Assembly (NCBI RefSeq): GCF_002699985.1
Contig: NZ_LKBT01000025.1
Span: 336 to 43,297 of the forward strand
DNA: 42,962 nt
Reading direction: 5' to 3'
Source: Pseudomonas sp. ICMP 561
GTDB taxonomy: Bacteria; Pseudomonadota; Gammaproteobacteria; Pseudomonadales; Pseudomonadaceae
This document shows, in pieces, positions 7,894 to 19,773 of the stretch. The notes under the pieces were generated by a model, which saw only the letters and a list, made by a program, of their open reading frames with translations, was not told the origin of the DNA and did not search any database. How positions within the stretch are numbered: the first letter of the stretch is position 1; each line of letters starts with the position of its first letter. The position numbers and the translations under genes were made by a program.

Positions 7894-10266
7894 ATGAAAC
7901 GTCTGCTGCTAACTGCGGTTCTTGCCGTACTGATGATTGCCGAAGTTCACGCCGAGTCCTTCACTATCTCCGATATCCGTGTCAATGGCCTGCAGCGGGT
8001 ATCCGCGGGCAGTGTATTTGGTGCGTTGCCGCTGAACGTTGGCGAGCAAGCGGATGATGGTCGTCTGGTCGATGCCACTCGCGCACTGTTCAAAACCGGA
8101 TTCTTCCAGGATATCCAGTTGGGTCGTGACGGCAACGTGCTGGTCATCACCGTCGTCGAGCGTCCATCTGTCGCGAGTATCGAAATCGAAGGCAACAAAG
8201 CCATCTCTACTGAAGACCTGATGAAGGGTCTGAAACAGTCGGGTCTGGCTGAAGGCGAAATCTTCCAGCGGGCAACTCTTGAAGGTGTGCGTAACGAACT
8301 GCAGCGCCAGTATGTCGCTCAAGGCCGCTATTCGGCTGAAGTTGCGACTGAGGTCGTTGCTCAGCCACGCAACCGGGTTGGTCTGAAGATAAACATCAAT
8401 GAAGGCACGGTCGCGTCCATCCAGCACATCAACGTGGTGGGTAACAGTGTCTTCCCTGATGAAGACCTGATCGATCTGTTCGAGCTCAAGACCACCAACT
8501 GGCTTTCCTTCTTCAAGAACGACGACAAGTACGCCCGGGAAAAACTTTCCGGCGACCTCGAGCGTCTGCGTTCCTACTACCTCGATCGCGGCTATATCAA
8601 CATGGATATCGCCTCGACTCAGGTCTCGATCACGCCTGACAAGAAAAACGTTTACATCACGGTCAACGTCAATGAAGGCCAGAAATACAGCGTCAAGTCG
8701 GTCAAGTTGAGCGGAGACCTCAAGGTTCCCGAAGATCAGGTCAAGTCCTTGCTGCTGGTCAAGCCAGGTCAGGTGTTCTCGCGTAAGGTCATGACCACGA
8801 CTTCCGAACTGATCACCCGCCGTCTGGGTAACGAAGGCTATACCTTCGCGAACGTCAACGGCGTGCCGACACCTAACGACGAAGATCATACTGTCGACAT
8901 CACCTTCGTGGTTGATCCAGGCAAGCGTGCTTATGTAAACCGCATCAACTTCCGTGGTAACACCAAGTCTGCCGACGAAGTGCTGCGCCGTGAAATGCGT
9001 CAGATGGAAGGCGGCTGGGCTTCGACCTATCTGATCGATCAATCCAAGACTCGTCTGGACCGTCTGGGCTTCTTTAAAGAAGTGAACGTCGAGACGCCTG
9101 CCGTACCGGGTACTGACGATCAGGTTGACGTCAACTATGCGGTAGAAGAGCAGGCATCCGGTTCGATCACCGCCAGTGTCGGCTTTGCACAGAGCGCAGG
9201 TTTGATCCTCGGTGGTTCGATCAGTCAGAACAACTTCCTCGGTACTGGTAACAAGGTCAGCATTGGTCTGACGCGCAGCGAATATCAAAGCCGTTATAAC
9301 TTCAGCTACGTCGATCCGTACTGGACCGCTGATGGTGTGAGCCTGGGTTACAACGCGTTCTACCGCACCACCGACTACGATGATCTAGACGTCGACGTCG
9401 CAAGTTATGCGGTAGATAGCCTGGGTGCTGGTATCAGCATGGGCTACCCGATCAACGAGACCTCTCGTCTGACTTACGGTCTGACCGTGCAGCAGGACGA
9501 AATCAAGACCGGTACCTACACCGTCGACGAAATCTTCGACTTCGTGGACAAGGAAGGCGACAAGTACCTGAACTTCAAGGGCTCTGTCGGCTGGTCCGAA
9601 TCCACCCTGAACAAAGGTGTGCTGGCGACCCGTGGTCACTCGCAAAGCCTGACATTTGAAACCACTTTGCCGGGTAGCGACCTGTCGTTCTACAAACTGG
9701 ACTATCGCGCTCAGTACTTCCACCCGATTACCGACAACTACACCTTGCGTCTGCACACTGAGCTGGGTTACGGCGACGGCTACGGTTCGACTTCAGGTCT
9801 GCCGTTCTATGAAAACTACTATGCCGGTGGCTTCAACTCGGTTCGTGGTTTCAAGGACAGCACCCTGGGTCCGCGCAGTACGCCTAGCAGTGGTACTCGT
9901 CGGGGTACGCTTGCAGACCCGGATCAGGATCCACTTCCGTTCGGTGGCAACGTCCTTGTTCAAGGTGGTGTAGAGGTTATGTTCCCTCTGCCGTTCATCA
10001 AGGATCAACGTTCTCTGCGTACCTCTCTGTTCTGGGACGTCGGTAATGTGTTTGACTCGAACTGCGACTCAAACCGCACCCGCAATGGCGAGAAAGTTGA
10101 ATGTAACAACGTTGATCTGTCCGGTATGGCCAGCTCCGTTGGTGTAGGTGTGACCTGGGTCACCGCGCTCGGTCCATTGAGCTTCGCTTTGGCGATGCCG
10201 ATCAAGAAACCGGATGACGATTCTGAAACCCAGGTTTTCCAATTTTCCCTTGGTCAGACTTTCTAA
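7894..10266 (+). CDS. bamA: Outer membrane protein assembly factor BamA
   Basis: Omp85-family central subunit of the BAM complex, which folds and inserts beta-barrel proteins into the outer membrane. The 790-residue product starts with a type I signal peptide (MKRLLLTAVLAVLMIAEVHA, cleaved near residue 20). Five POTRA domains follow, to about residue 420, then the C-terminal barrel, which contains the invariant VRGF motif (FNSVRGFKDS) and ends in aromatic phenylalanine (GQTF). I chose the ATG at 7894, preceded by AAGAAAGGA, over an in-frame TTG at 7867 that would spoil the signal peptide. ompH/skp follows after 45 bases. Confidence 0.97.
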   Translation: MKRLLLTAVLAVLMIAEVHAESFTISDIRVNGLQRVSAGSVFGALPLNVGEQADDGRLVDATRALFKTGFFQDIQLGRDGNVLVITVVERPSVASIEIEGNKAISTEDLMKGLKQSGLAEGEIFQRATLEGVRNELQRQYVAQGRYSAEVATEVVAQPRNRVGLKININEGTVASIQHINVVGNSVFPDEDLIDLFELKTTNWLSFFKNDDKYAREKLSGDLERLRSYYLDRGYINMDIASTQVSITPDKKNVYITVNVNEGQKYSVKSVKLSGDLKVPEDQVKSLLLVKPGQVFSRKVMTTTSELITRRLGNEGYTFANVNGVPTPNDEDHTVDITFVVDPGKRAYVNRINFRGNTKSADEVLRREMRQMEGGWASTYLIDQSKTRLDRLGFFKEVNVETPAVPGTDDQVDVNYAVEEQASGSITASVGFAQSAGLILGGSISQNNFLGTGNKVSIGLTRSEYQSRYNFSYVDPYWTADGVSLGYNAFYRTTDYDDLDVDVASYAVDSLGAGISMGYPINETSRLTYGLTVQQDEIKTGTYTVDEIFDFVDKEGDKYLNFKGSVGWSESTLNKGVLATRGHSQSLTFETTLPGSDLSFYKLDYRAQYFHPITDNYTLRLHTELGYGDGYGSTSGLPFYENYYAGGFNSVRGFKDSTLGPRSTPSSGTRRGTLADPDQDPLPFGGNVLVQGGVEVMFPLPFIKDQRSLRTSLFWDVGNVFDSNCDSNRTRNGEKVECNNVDLSGMASSVGVGVTWVTALGPLSFALAMPIKKPDDDSETQVFQFSLGQTF

Positions 10267-10311
10267 GCGTCTGACTTTAGATAACGACAGCGAATTCTGT
10301 AGGAGTACATC

Positions 10312-10815
10312 GTGCGTAAGTTGACTCAATTGGTACTGTTGGCAACCGTTCTCGCAGCAGGCCCGGCTTTTGCCGACATGAAAATTGCCGTTCTGAACTA
10401 TCAAATGGCTTTGCTGGAATCTGATGCGGCCAAGAAATATGCCGTTGATGCAGAGAAGAAGTTCGGTCCGCAACTGACCAAACTGAAAACTCTGGAAAGC
10501 AGCGCGAAGGGCATTCAGGACCGTCTGGTTAGCGGTGGCGACAAAATGGCTCAGCCTGAGCGCGAGCGTCTTGAGCTTGAATTCAAGCAGAAAGCCCGTG
10601 ACTTCCAGTTCCAGTCCAAGGAGCTGAACGAAGCCAAAGCCGTTGCTGACCGTGAAATGCTCAAGCAACTGAAGCCAAAGCTGGATCAGGCCGTTGAAGA
10701 AGTGATCAAGAAAGGTGCATTTGATCTGGTCTTCGAGCGCGGTGCAGTGATTGACGTCAAGCCACAGTATGACGTTACTCGCCAGGTCATCGAGCGCATG
10801 AACCAGCTGAAGTAA
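10312..10815 (+). CDS. skp: Periplasmic chaperone Skp/OmpH
   Basis: Skp-type trimeric chaperone that carries unfolded outer-membrane proteins across the periplasm to BAM. The 167-residue product begins at a GTG with AGGAG at 10301-10305. It has a signal peptide ending in PAFA (residues 18-21) and a mature part rich in Lys, Glu and Leu with long predicted coiled-coil helices, as expected for the Skp tentacles. Placement between bamA and lpxD is standard. In Pseudomonas it is often labelled ompH. Confidence 0.93.
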   Translation: MRKLTQLVLLATVLAAGPAFADMKIAVLNYQMALLESDAAKKYAVDAEKKFGPQLTKLKTLESSAKGIQDRLVSGGDKMAQPERERLELEFKQKARDFQFQSKELNEAKAVADREMLKQLKPKLDQAVEEVIKKGAFDLVFERGAVIDVKPQYDVTRQVIERMNQLK

Positions 10816-10818
10816 CCT

Positions 10819-11874
10819 ATGACCGCGACTATCAAGCTCGGTCAATTGGCCGAGTTCCTCGGGGCTACGCTACGTGGTGCCGAGGATAAAGAAATTACCG
10901 GGCTGGCCACTTTGCAAGAGGCCGGTCCAGGTCAGGTCAGTTTCCTGGCAAATCCGCAGTACCGTAAATTCCTCGTTGATACTCAAGCTTCGGCGTTGCT
11001 TTTGAAGCCTGCCGATGCTGATTCATATGCTGGCGATGCGTTGCTGGTGCCGGATCCCTATCTGGCCTACGCACGTATTTCCCATCTGTTCGATCCGAAG
11101 CCGAAGGCAACTGCCGGGGTTCATCCGACGGCAGTCGTCGCTGATGATGCGCAGATTGATCCTGCTGCGAGCATCGGCGCGTTTGCTGTGGTTGAGAGCG
11201 GGGCGCGAATTGCAGCTGGTGTTACCGTAGGGGCTCAGTGTTTCATTGGAGCCCGTTGCGAAATCGGCGAAGGCGGTTGGCTTGCTCCACGGGTTACGCT
11301 TTATCACGATGTACGCATCGGCAAGCGGGTGGTCATTCAGTCAGGTGCTGTCCTGGGGGGCGAGGGCTTCGGTTTCGCCAACGAGAAGGGTATCTGGCAG
11401 AAGATTGCCCAGATTGGCGGTGTACTGATCGGTGATGATGTGGAAATTGGCGTAAATACCGCCATTGACCGCGGTGCATTGGCCGATACACGAATTGGCA
11501 ATGGTGTGAAGCTGGATAACCAGATTCAGATCGCTCACAACGTGCAGATCGGTGATCACACGGCCATGGCGGCTTGTGTGGGTATCTCCGGCAGTACCAA
11601 AATCGGCAAGCACTGCATGCTGGCCGGTGGCGTTGGGCTGGTAGGCCATATCGACATTTGTGACGGTGTTTTCATCACCGGCATGACCATGGTGACCCAC
11701 TCCATTACTGAGCCAGGTTCTTATTCGTCTGGTACGGCAATGCAGCCTGCGGGCGAATGGCGCAAAAGCGCTGCACGTATCCGCAAGCTCGACGACATGG
11801 CACGTCGACTGCAAAAGCTGGAAAAGATTGTTGAGGGAGTGACCTCAGGCGTTAATGCTTCATCAGATGGCTGA
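10819..11874 (+). CDS. lpxD: UDP-3-O-acylglucosamine N-acyltransferase
   Basis: Third step of lipid A synthesis: transfers a hydroxyacyl chain from ACP to the 2-amino group of UDP-3-O-acyl-glucosamine. The 351-residue protein has the small N-terminal uridine-binding domain, then a left-handed beta-helix of hexapeptide repeats (many [LIV]G-x4 units). The catalytic His segment IAHNVQIG is present and a C-terminal helical extension follows. It starts 3 bases after the ompH stop. It belongs to the lpxD-fabZ-lpxA-lpxB group. Confidence 0.97.
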   Translation: MTATIKLGQLAEFLGATLRGAEDKEITGLATLQEAGPGQVSFLANPQYRKFLVDTQASALLLKPADADSYAGDALLVPDPYLAYARISHLFDPKPKATAGVHPTAVVADDAQIDPAASIGAFAVVESGARIAAGVTVGAQCFIGARCEIGEGGWLAPRVTLYHDVRIGKRVVIQSGAVLGGEGFGFANEKGIWQKIAQIGGVLIGDDVEIGVNTAIDRGALADTRIGNGVKLDNQIQIAHNVQIGDHTAMAACVGISGSTKIGKHCMLAGGVGLVGHIDICDGVFITGMTMVTHSITEPGSYSSGTAMQPAGEWRKSAARIRKLDDMARRLQKLEKIVEGVTSGVNASSDG

Positions 11875-11985
11875 TACTTTTTTCATATCAAGCGTGCACT
11901 GCCGATAAATTGCTTCCTTGATTTGCAGAGGAGTGCAGCGCAATTGCCGCGCACTCCCAATCTTGACTACAGGCTTCCCCTCGAA

Positions 11986-12426
11986 ATGATGGACATCAAC
12001 GAAATTCGTGAATACCTGCCGCACCGCTACCCGTTCCTGTTGGTAGACCGCGTAGTGGCGCTCGATGTCGAGAGCAAAAGTATTCGCGCTTATAAAAACG
12101 TCAGCATCAATGAGCCGTTCTTCAACGGCCACTTTCCGGCGCATCCAATCATGCCGGGTGTGTTGATCATTGAAGCGATGGCTCAGGCTGCCGGTATCCT
12201 TGGTTTCAAAATGCTGGGTGCCAAGCCTGCCGATGGCACGCTGTATTATTTCGTGGGATCGGACAAATTGCGTTTCCGCCAGCCAGTGCTGCCGGGCGAC
12301 CAGTTGATTCTTGAAGCGAAGTTCCTCAGCTGCAAGCGTCAGATCTGGAAGTTTGAGTGCAGCGCCTCGGTTGATGGCAAGCCTGTTTGCTCCGCAGAAA
12401 TTATCTGTGCGGAACGTAAACTATGA
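11986..12426 (+). CDS. fabZ: 3-hydroxyacyl-ACP dehydratase FabZ
   Basis: Hot-dog-fold dehydratase that removes water from (3R)-hydroxyacyl-ACP in fatty acid elongation, competing with LpxA/LpxD for the same substrate. With the start at 11986 (MMDINEIREYLPHR) the length is 146 aa. The catalytic pair is His49 in NGHFPAHP and Glu63 in VLIIEAMAQ. The frame stays open upstream to a TTG at 11923, but that extension has no family counterpart. No good ribosome site precedes 11986, so the exact start is the weak point. The end overlaps lpxA by 4 bases. Confidence 0.95.
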   Translation: MMDINEIREYLPHRYPFLLVDRVVALDVESKSIRAYKNVSINEPFFNGHFPAHPIMPGVLIIEAMAQAAGILGFKMLGAKPADGTLYYFVGSDKLRFRQPVLPGDQLILEAKFLSCKRQIWKFECSASVDGKPVCSAEIICAERKL

Positions 12427-13199
12427 GTTTAATTGACCCTCGCGCAATCATCGATCCGACAGCCATCCTGGCTGACGATGTGGAGGTCGGCCCTTGGTCG
12501 ATCATCGGAGCCGGTGTGGAAATTGGCGAGGGTACAGTGGTTGGGCCTCACGTGATCCTGCGTGGTCCGACCCGGATCGGTAAGCACAATCGCATTTACC
12601 AGTTTTCATCGGTAGGCGAGGACACGCCCGATCTCAAGTACAAAGGTGAAGAGACGCGTCTGGTCATTGGCGATCACAACGTGATTCGCGAGGGCGTGAC
12701 GATTCATCGCGGCACCATCCAGGACCGTGCTGAAACGACGATTGGCGACCACAACCTGATCATGGCCTATGCACACATCGGTCATGACAGTGTTATCGGC
12801 AATAACTGCATTCTGGTCAACAACACTGCGTTGGCGGGTCATGTGCACGTTGCGGATTGGGCGATCCTTTCCGGTTTCACCCTTGTCCATCAGTACTGCC
12901 ACATTGGCGCCCATAGTTTTTCCGGCATGGGTACCGCCATTGGCAAGGACGTTCCTGCGTTTGTTACCGTATTTGGTAACCCTGCCGAAGCCCGGAGCAT
13001 GAACTTCGAGGGCATGCGTCGTCGCGGCTTCAGTGAAGAGGCTATTCACGCGTTGCGCCGCGCCTACAAAGTAGTTTATCGCCAGGGGCTGACGGTTGAT
13101 CAGGCCATCGCCGAGCTGGCTGAGCCTGCTGCCCTGTTTCCGGAGGTTGCGGTGTTCCTTGAGTCCATCCAGACTTCGACCCGCGGCATCACCCGCTAA
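12423..13199 (+). CDS. lpxA: Acyl-ACP--UDP-N-acetylglucosamine O-acyltransferase
   Basis: First step of lipid A synthesis: 3-O-acylation of UDP-GlcNAc. The 258-residue protein is a left-handed beta-helix of hexapeptide repeats followed by a C-terminal helical region. The catalytic His is His121 in MAYAHIGHDSVIG. The ATGA overlap with fabZ implies translational coupling, sensible because the two enzymes share the hydroxyacyl-ACP pool. lpxB follows after 2 bases. Confidence 0.97.
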   Translation: MSLIDPRAIIDPTAILADDVEVGPWSIIGAGVEIGEGTVVGPHVILRGPTRIGKHNRIYQFSSVGEDTPDLKYKGEETRLVIGDHNVIREGVTIHRGTIQDRAETTIGDHNLIMAYAHIGHDSVIGNNCILVNNTALAGHVHVADWAILSGFTLVHQYCHIGAHSFSGMGTAIGKDVPAFVTVFGNPAEARSMNFEGMRRRGFSEEAIHALRRAYKVVYRQGLTVDQAIAELAEPAALFPEVAVFLESIQTSTRGITR

Positions 13200-13201
13200 T
13201 C

Positions 13202-14341
13202 ATGTCCAGCGTATTGCGTGTCGCTTTAGTCGCTGGCGAGGCGTCCGGGGACATTCTCGGATCCGGTCTTATGCGTGCCATCAAGGCTCGTCATCCTCAG
13301 GTTGAGTTTATCGGCGTCGGCGGCCCGCTGATGGAAGCCGAAGGTATGGCCTCCTATTTCCCGATGGAACGTCTTTCGGTCATGGGGCTGGTTGAGGTGT
13401 TGGGTCGTTTGCGCGAGTTGTTGGCTAAACGCAAGGCGCTGATTCAGACCCTCATCGATCAACAGCCAGATGTTTTTATTGGCATCGATGCGCCGGATTT
13501 CACGCTCAATATCGAGCTTCAACTGCGTCGTGCCGGCATCAAGACGGTGCACTACGTCAGCCCGTCGGTGTGGGCGTGGCGGCAGAAGCGCGTCCTCAAG
13601 ATTCGCGAAGGCTGCGATCTGATGCTGACGTTGCTGCCCTTCGAGGCGCGCTTCTATGAAGAAAAAGGCGTGCCGGTCAAGTTTGTCGGGCATCCGCTGG
13701 CTGACACTATCCCGCTGCAGGCGGATCAAGCTGCTGCTCGTGCCGAACTGGGGTTTGGTGATGGTCCGGTTGTTGCGTTGATGCCTGGAAGTCGTGGTGG
13801 TGAAGTCGGGCGTCTGGGCAGTTTGTTCTTCGACGCTGCCGAGCGTCTGCTGGCGGTGCGCCCCGAGGTGAGATTTGTCTTGCCGTGCGCGAGCCCCCAG
13901 CGTCGCCTGCAGATCGAGCAATTGTTGCAGGATCGCGATTTACCGGTGTCGTTGCTCGACGGTCGCTCTCATGTAGCGCTGGCCGCCTGCGATGCGGTAT
14001 TGATTGCATCGGGCACGGCGACCCTGGAAGCACTGCTGTACAAGCGCCCCATGGTGGTTGCCTATCGCATGGCACCGCTTACTTTCTGGATACTCAAGCG
14101 TCTGGTGAAAAGCCCCTACGTCTCGCTACCCAATCTTCTGGCTCAGCGCCTGTTGGTGCCTGAGCTGTTGCAGGATGAAGCCACTCCTGATGCGTTGGTG
14201 CAGCAATTGCTGCCGCTTCTGGATGATGGTCTGGTGCAGACTGCGGGTTTTGACGAAATACACCGGACCTTGCGTCGCGATGCATCCAATCAGGCCGCAG
14301 AAGCGGTGTTGAACCTGATTGGTCATTCGCCTTCACTGTGA
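13202..14341 (+). CDS. lpxB: Lipid-A-disaccharide synthase
   Basis: GT19-family glycosyltransferase that joins UDP-2,3-diacylglucosamine and lipid X to form the lipid A disaccharide at the inner membrane. The 379-residue length is normal. Conserved parts include the N-terminal AGEASGD loop, YYVSPSVWAW-like segment (HYVSPSVWAWR), the PGSRGGEV sugar-nucleotide site and the SGTATLEAL motif. It starts 2 bases after lpxA. Confidence 0.96.
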   Translation: MSSVLRVALVAGEASGDILGSGLMRAIKARHPQVEFIGVGGPLMEAEGMASYFPMERLSVMGLVEVLGRLRELLAKRKALIQTLIDQQPDVFIGIDAPDFTLNIELQLRRAGIKTVHYVSPSVWAWRQKRVLKIREGCDLMLTLLPFEARFYEEKGVPVKFVGHPLADTIPLQADQAAARAELGFGDGPVVALMPGSRGGEVGRLGSLFFDAAERLLAVRPEVRFVLPCASPQRRLQIEQLLQDRDLPVSLLDGRSHVALAACDAVLIASGTATLEALLYKRPMVVAYRMAPLTFWILKRLVKSPYVSLPNLLAQRLLVPELLQDEATPDALVQQLLPLLDDGLVQTAGFDEIHRTLRRDASNQAAEAVLNLIGHSPSL

Positions 14342-14352
14342 GTTCGTGTTCA

Positions 14353-15003
14353 ATGCAAATGGGTCTGGATTTCAATCTGGTAGAAGAACTGGTTGCCGGC
14401 GTTGATGAGGTGGGTCGCGGTCCGCTTTGTGGTGCTGTGGTGACTGCCGCGGTAATTCTCGACCCGCGTCGCCCGATTCTGGGGCTCAACGATTCAAAGA
14501 AGCTGACAGAGGCCAGGCGCGAACTGCTCTTCGATGAAATCTGCGAGAAGGCCCTGTCCTGGCACATTGCCCGGGCAGAAGTCGAAGAAATCGATGAGTT
14601 GAACATCCTGCACGCCACTATGCTTGCCATGAAGCGTGCTGTTGAAGGCTTGATGATTACGCCGAAACTGGCCTTGATCGACGGTAATCGTTGCCCGCAA
14701 TTGTCTGTGCCCAGTGCGCCGGTGGTCCAGGGAGACTCCAAGGTTCCGGCGATTGCCGCCGCGTCCATCCTGGCTAAGGTCAGCCGTGACCGTGAGATGG
14801 CTGCCATGGAACTCAAGTATCCTGGTTACGGGATCGGCGGGCACAAGGGTTATCCAACACCTGTGCATCTCGAAGCCCTTGCGCGTCTCGGACCGACGCC
14901 GATTCACAGGCGCTCTTTCGGGCCGGTGCGTGCTGCTTACGCTGCGCGGGATGCAATGATCCAGTCGACGATGTCTTCAGCGTCGATTTTCCCATTGAAC
15001 TGA
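14353..15003 (+). CDS. rnhB: Ribonuclease HII
   Basis: Removes RNA from RNA-DNA hybrids and single misincorporated ribonucleotides. Acidic active-site residues are visible as Asp18-Glu19 in GVDEVGRGPLCG, with LIDGNR and ILAKVSRDR further on. From ATG 14353 the product is 216 aa (MQMGLDF). The frame also has a GTG at 14338 overlapping the lpxB stop (GTGA), and ATG 14359. None has a clear ribosome site, so I chose the start that matches Pseudomonas relatives as I remember them. The lpxA-lpxB-rnhB-dnaE order is conserved across gammaproteobacteria. Confidence 0.93.
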   Translation: MQMGLDFNLVEELVAGVDEVGRGPLCGAVVTAAVILDPRRPILGLNDSKKLTEARRELLFDEICEKALSWHIARAEVEEIDELNILHATMLAMKRAVEGLMITPKLALIDGNRCPQLSVPSAPVVQGDSKVPAIAAASILAKVSRDREMAAMELKYPGYGIGGHKGYPTPVHLEALARLGPTPIHRRSFGPVRAAYAARDAMIQSTMSSASIFPLN

Positions 15004-15024
15004 CAGTGGGCTGATGTTTTGCCA

Positions 15025-15055
15025 AAGGCCCGGTACAATCCGGGCCTTCGTTTTT
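15025..15055 (+). terminator. Terminator-like hairpin between rnhB and dnaE
   Basis: AAGGCCCGG (15025-15033) pairs perfectly with CCGGGCCTT (15040-15048) around the loop TACAAT, followed by CGTTTTTG. The stem is strong and the T-run is good, so it fits an intrinsic terminator at the end of the lpx-rnhB unit. The loop itself spells a -10-like hexamer 23 bases upstream of the end of the gap, but no -35 fits. Confidence 0.7.
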
Positions 15056-15077
15056 GTTCTAGCGCTATAGGATCTCC

Positions 15078-18599
<3,522 letters not shown>

Positions 18600-18712
18600 A
18601 AGCATCAGCCCAGAATTTTTTAAACTCGACCTGAATGCGCCTGTTCCCGTAAGGTAAGGCGCTAACGGATCAACCGGCCGGCCTCTTGGCCGTCGACCCA
18701 AGACGGATGCCT

Positions 18713-19660
18713 ATGAACCCGAATTTTCTTGATTTCGAACAGCCGATCGCTGACCTGCAAGCCAAGATTGAAGAATTGCGCCTGGTAGGTAATGACAACT
18801 CGCTGAACATTGGCGATGAGATCTCGCGACTGCAAGACAAGAGCAACACGCTGACCGAAAGCATTTTCGGCAACCTGACCAGTTGGCAGATTGCACGCAT
18901 GGCGCGTCACCCGCGTCGTCCGTACACTCTGGACTACATTCAGCACATCTTCACCGAGTTCGATGAGCTGCATGGCGACCGTCACTTCTCCGACGATGCC
19001 GCAATCGTTGGCGGTGTTGCCCGTCTGGAAGGTCAGCCGGTTATGGTCATCGGCCATCAGAAAGGCCGTGAAGTGCGTGAGAAGGTTCGTCGTAACTTCG
19101 GTATGCCGCGTCCTGAGGGCTATCGCAAGGCCTGTCGTCTGATGGAAATGGCCGAGCGTTTCAAGATGCCGATCCTGACCTTCATCGACACACCGGGCGC
19201 ATACCCGGGTATCGATGCAGAAGAGCGTAACCAGAGCGAAGCGATTGCCTGGAACCTGCGGGTCATGGCGCGTCTGAAAACGCCGATCATCGCCACTGTT
19301 ATTGGTGAAGGTGGTTCTGGCGGCGCATTGGCAATCGGTGTCTGCGATCAGTTGAACATGCTCCAGTACTCTACCTACGCAGTTATCTCTCCAGAAGGTT
19401 GCGCGTCGATTCTGTGGAAAACCGCGGAAAAGGCACCTGACGCTGCTGAGGCCATGGGCATTACGGCTGATCGCCTGAAAGGCCTGGGTATTGTCGATAA
19501 AGTTATCTCCGAACCTCTGGGCGGTGCGCACCGCGACCCGGCCGCTGCTGCACTGGCAATTCGTCAGGAATTGAGCAGTCAGCTGGCGATGCTCAAGAAG
19601 TTCGATAACGATGCGCTGCTGGCTCGTCGTTATGATCGTTTGATGAGCTACGGTTTGTAA
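18713..19660 (+). CDS. accA: Acetyl-CoA carboxylase carboxyltransferase subunit alpha
   Basis: With AccD it transfers the carboxyl group from biotin to acetyl-CoA to make malonyl-CoA, the first committed step of fatty acid synthesis. The chosen ATG at 18713 (MNPNFLDFEQPI) gives 315 aa and has AAGACGGA about 6 bases upstream. The in-frame ATG at 18707 is too close to that site. The crotonase-fold features GEGGSGGALAIG and the PGAYPGIDAEERNQ segment are intact. A REP pair begins 7 bases after the stop. Confidence 0.97.
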   Translation: MNPNFLDFEQPIADLQAKIEELRLVGNDNSLNIGDEISRLQDKSNTLTESIFGNLTSWQIARMARHPRRPYTLDYIQHIFTEFDELHGDRHFSDDAAIVGGVARLEGQPVMVIGHQKGREVREKVRRNFGMPRPEGYRKACRLMEMAERFKMPILTFIDTPGAYPGIDAEERNQSEAIAWNLRVMARLKTPIIATVIGEGGSGGALAIGVCDQLNMLQYSTYAVISPEGCASILWKTAEKAPDAAEAMGITADRLKGLGIVDKVISEPLGGAHRDPAAAALAIRQELSSQLAMLKKFDNDALLARRYDRLMSYGL

Positions 19661-19666
19661 TCTTTT

Positions 19667-19758
19667 TGTTGGAGCGAGGCTTGCCCGCGAAGGCGTAATT
19701 GCAGCTTATACACACGCTGACTGATACTCCGCTTTCGCGGGCAAGCCTCGCTCCAACA
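19667..19758. repeat. REP inverted pair (REPIN-like) between accA and tilS
   Basis: A 25-base arm at 19667-19691 (TGTTGGAGCGAGGCTTGCCC plus GCGAA) has a perfect reverse complement at 19734-19758, with a 42-base spacer. The pairing continues into the spacer with one mismatch (GGCG/CGCT). The core matches the GGAGCGAGCTTGC-type REP sequences scattered through Pseudomonas intergenic DNA. It begins just after the accA stop and ends 15 bases before the tilS start, so it could act as the accA 3' end. It leaves almost no leader for tilS. Confidence 0.9.
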
Positions 19759-19773
19759 GGTCAGACGACGCTG

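Noticed and set aside
7909..9288. 459-codon open frame on the minus strand inside bamA
   Set aside because: Shadow of bamA in a high-GC coding region; low-complexity composition, no family motifs, complete overlap with a clear gene.
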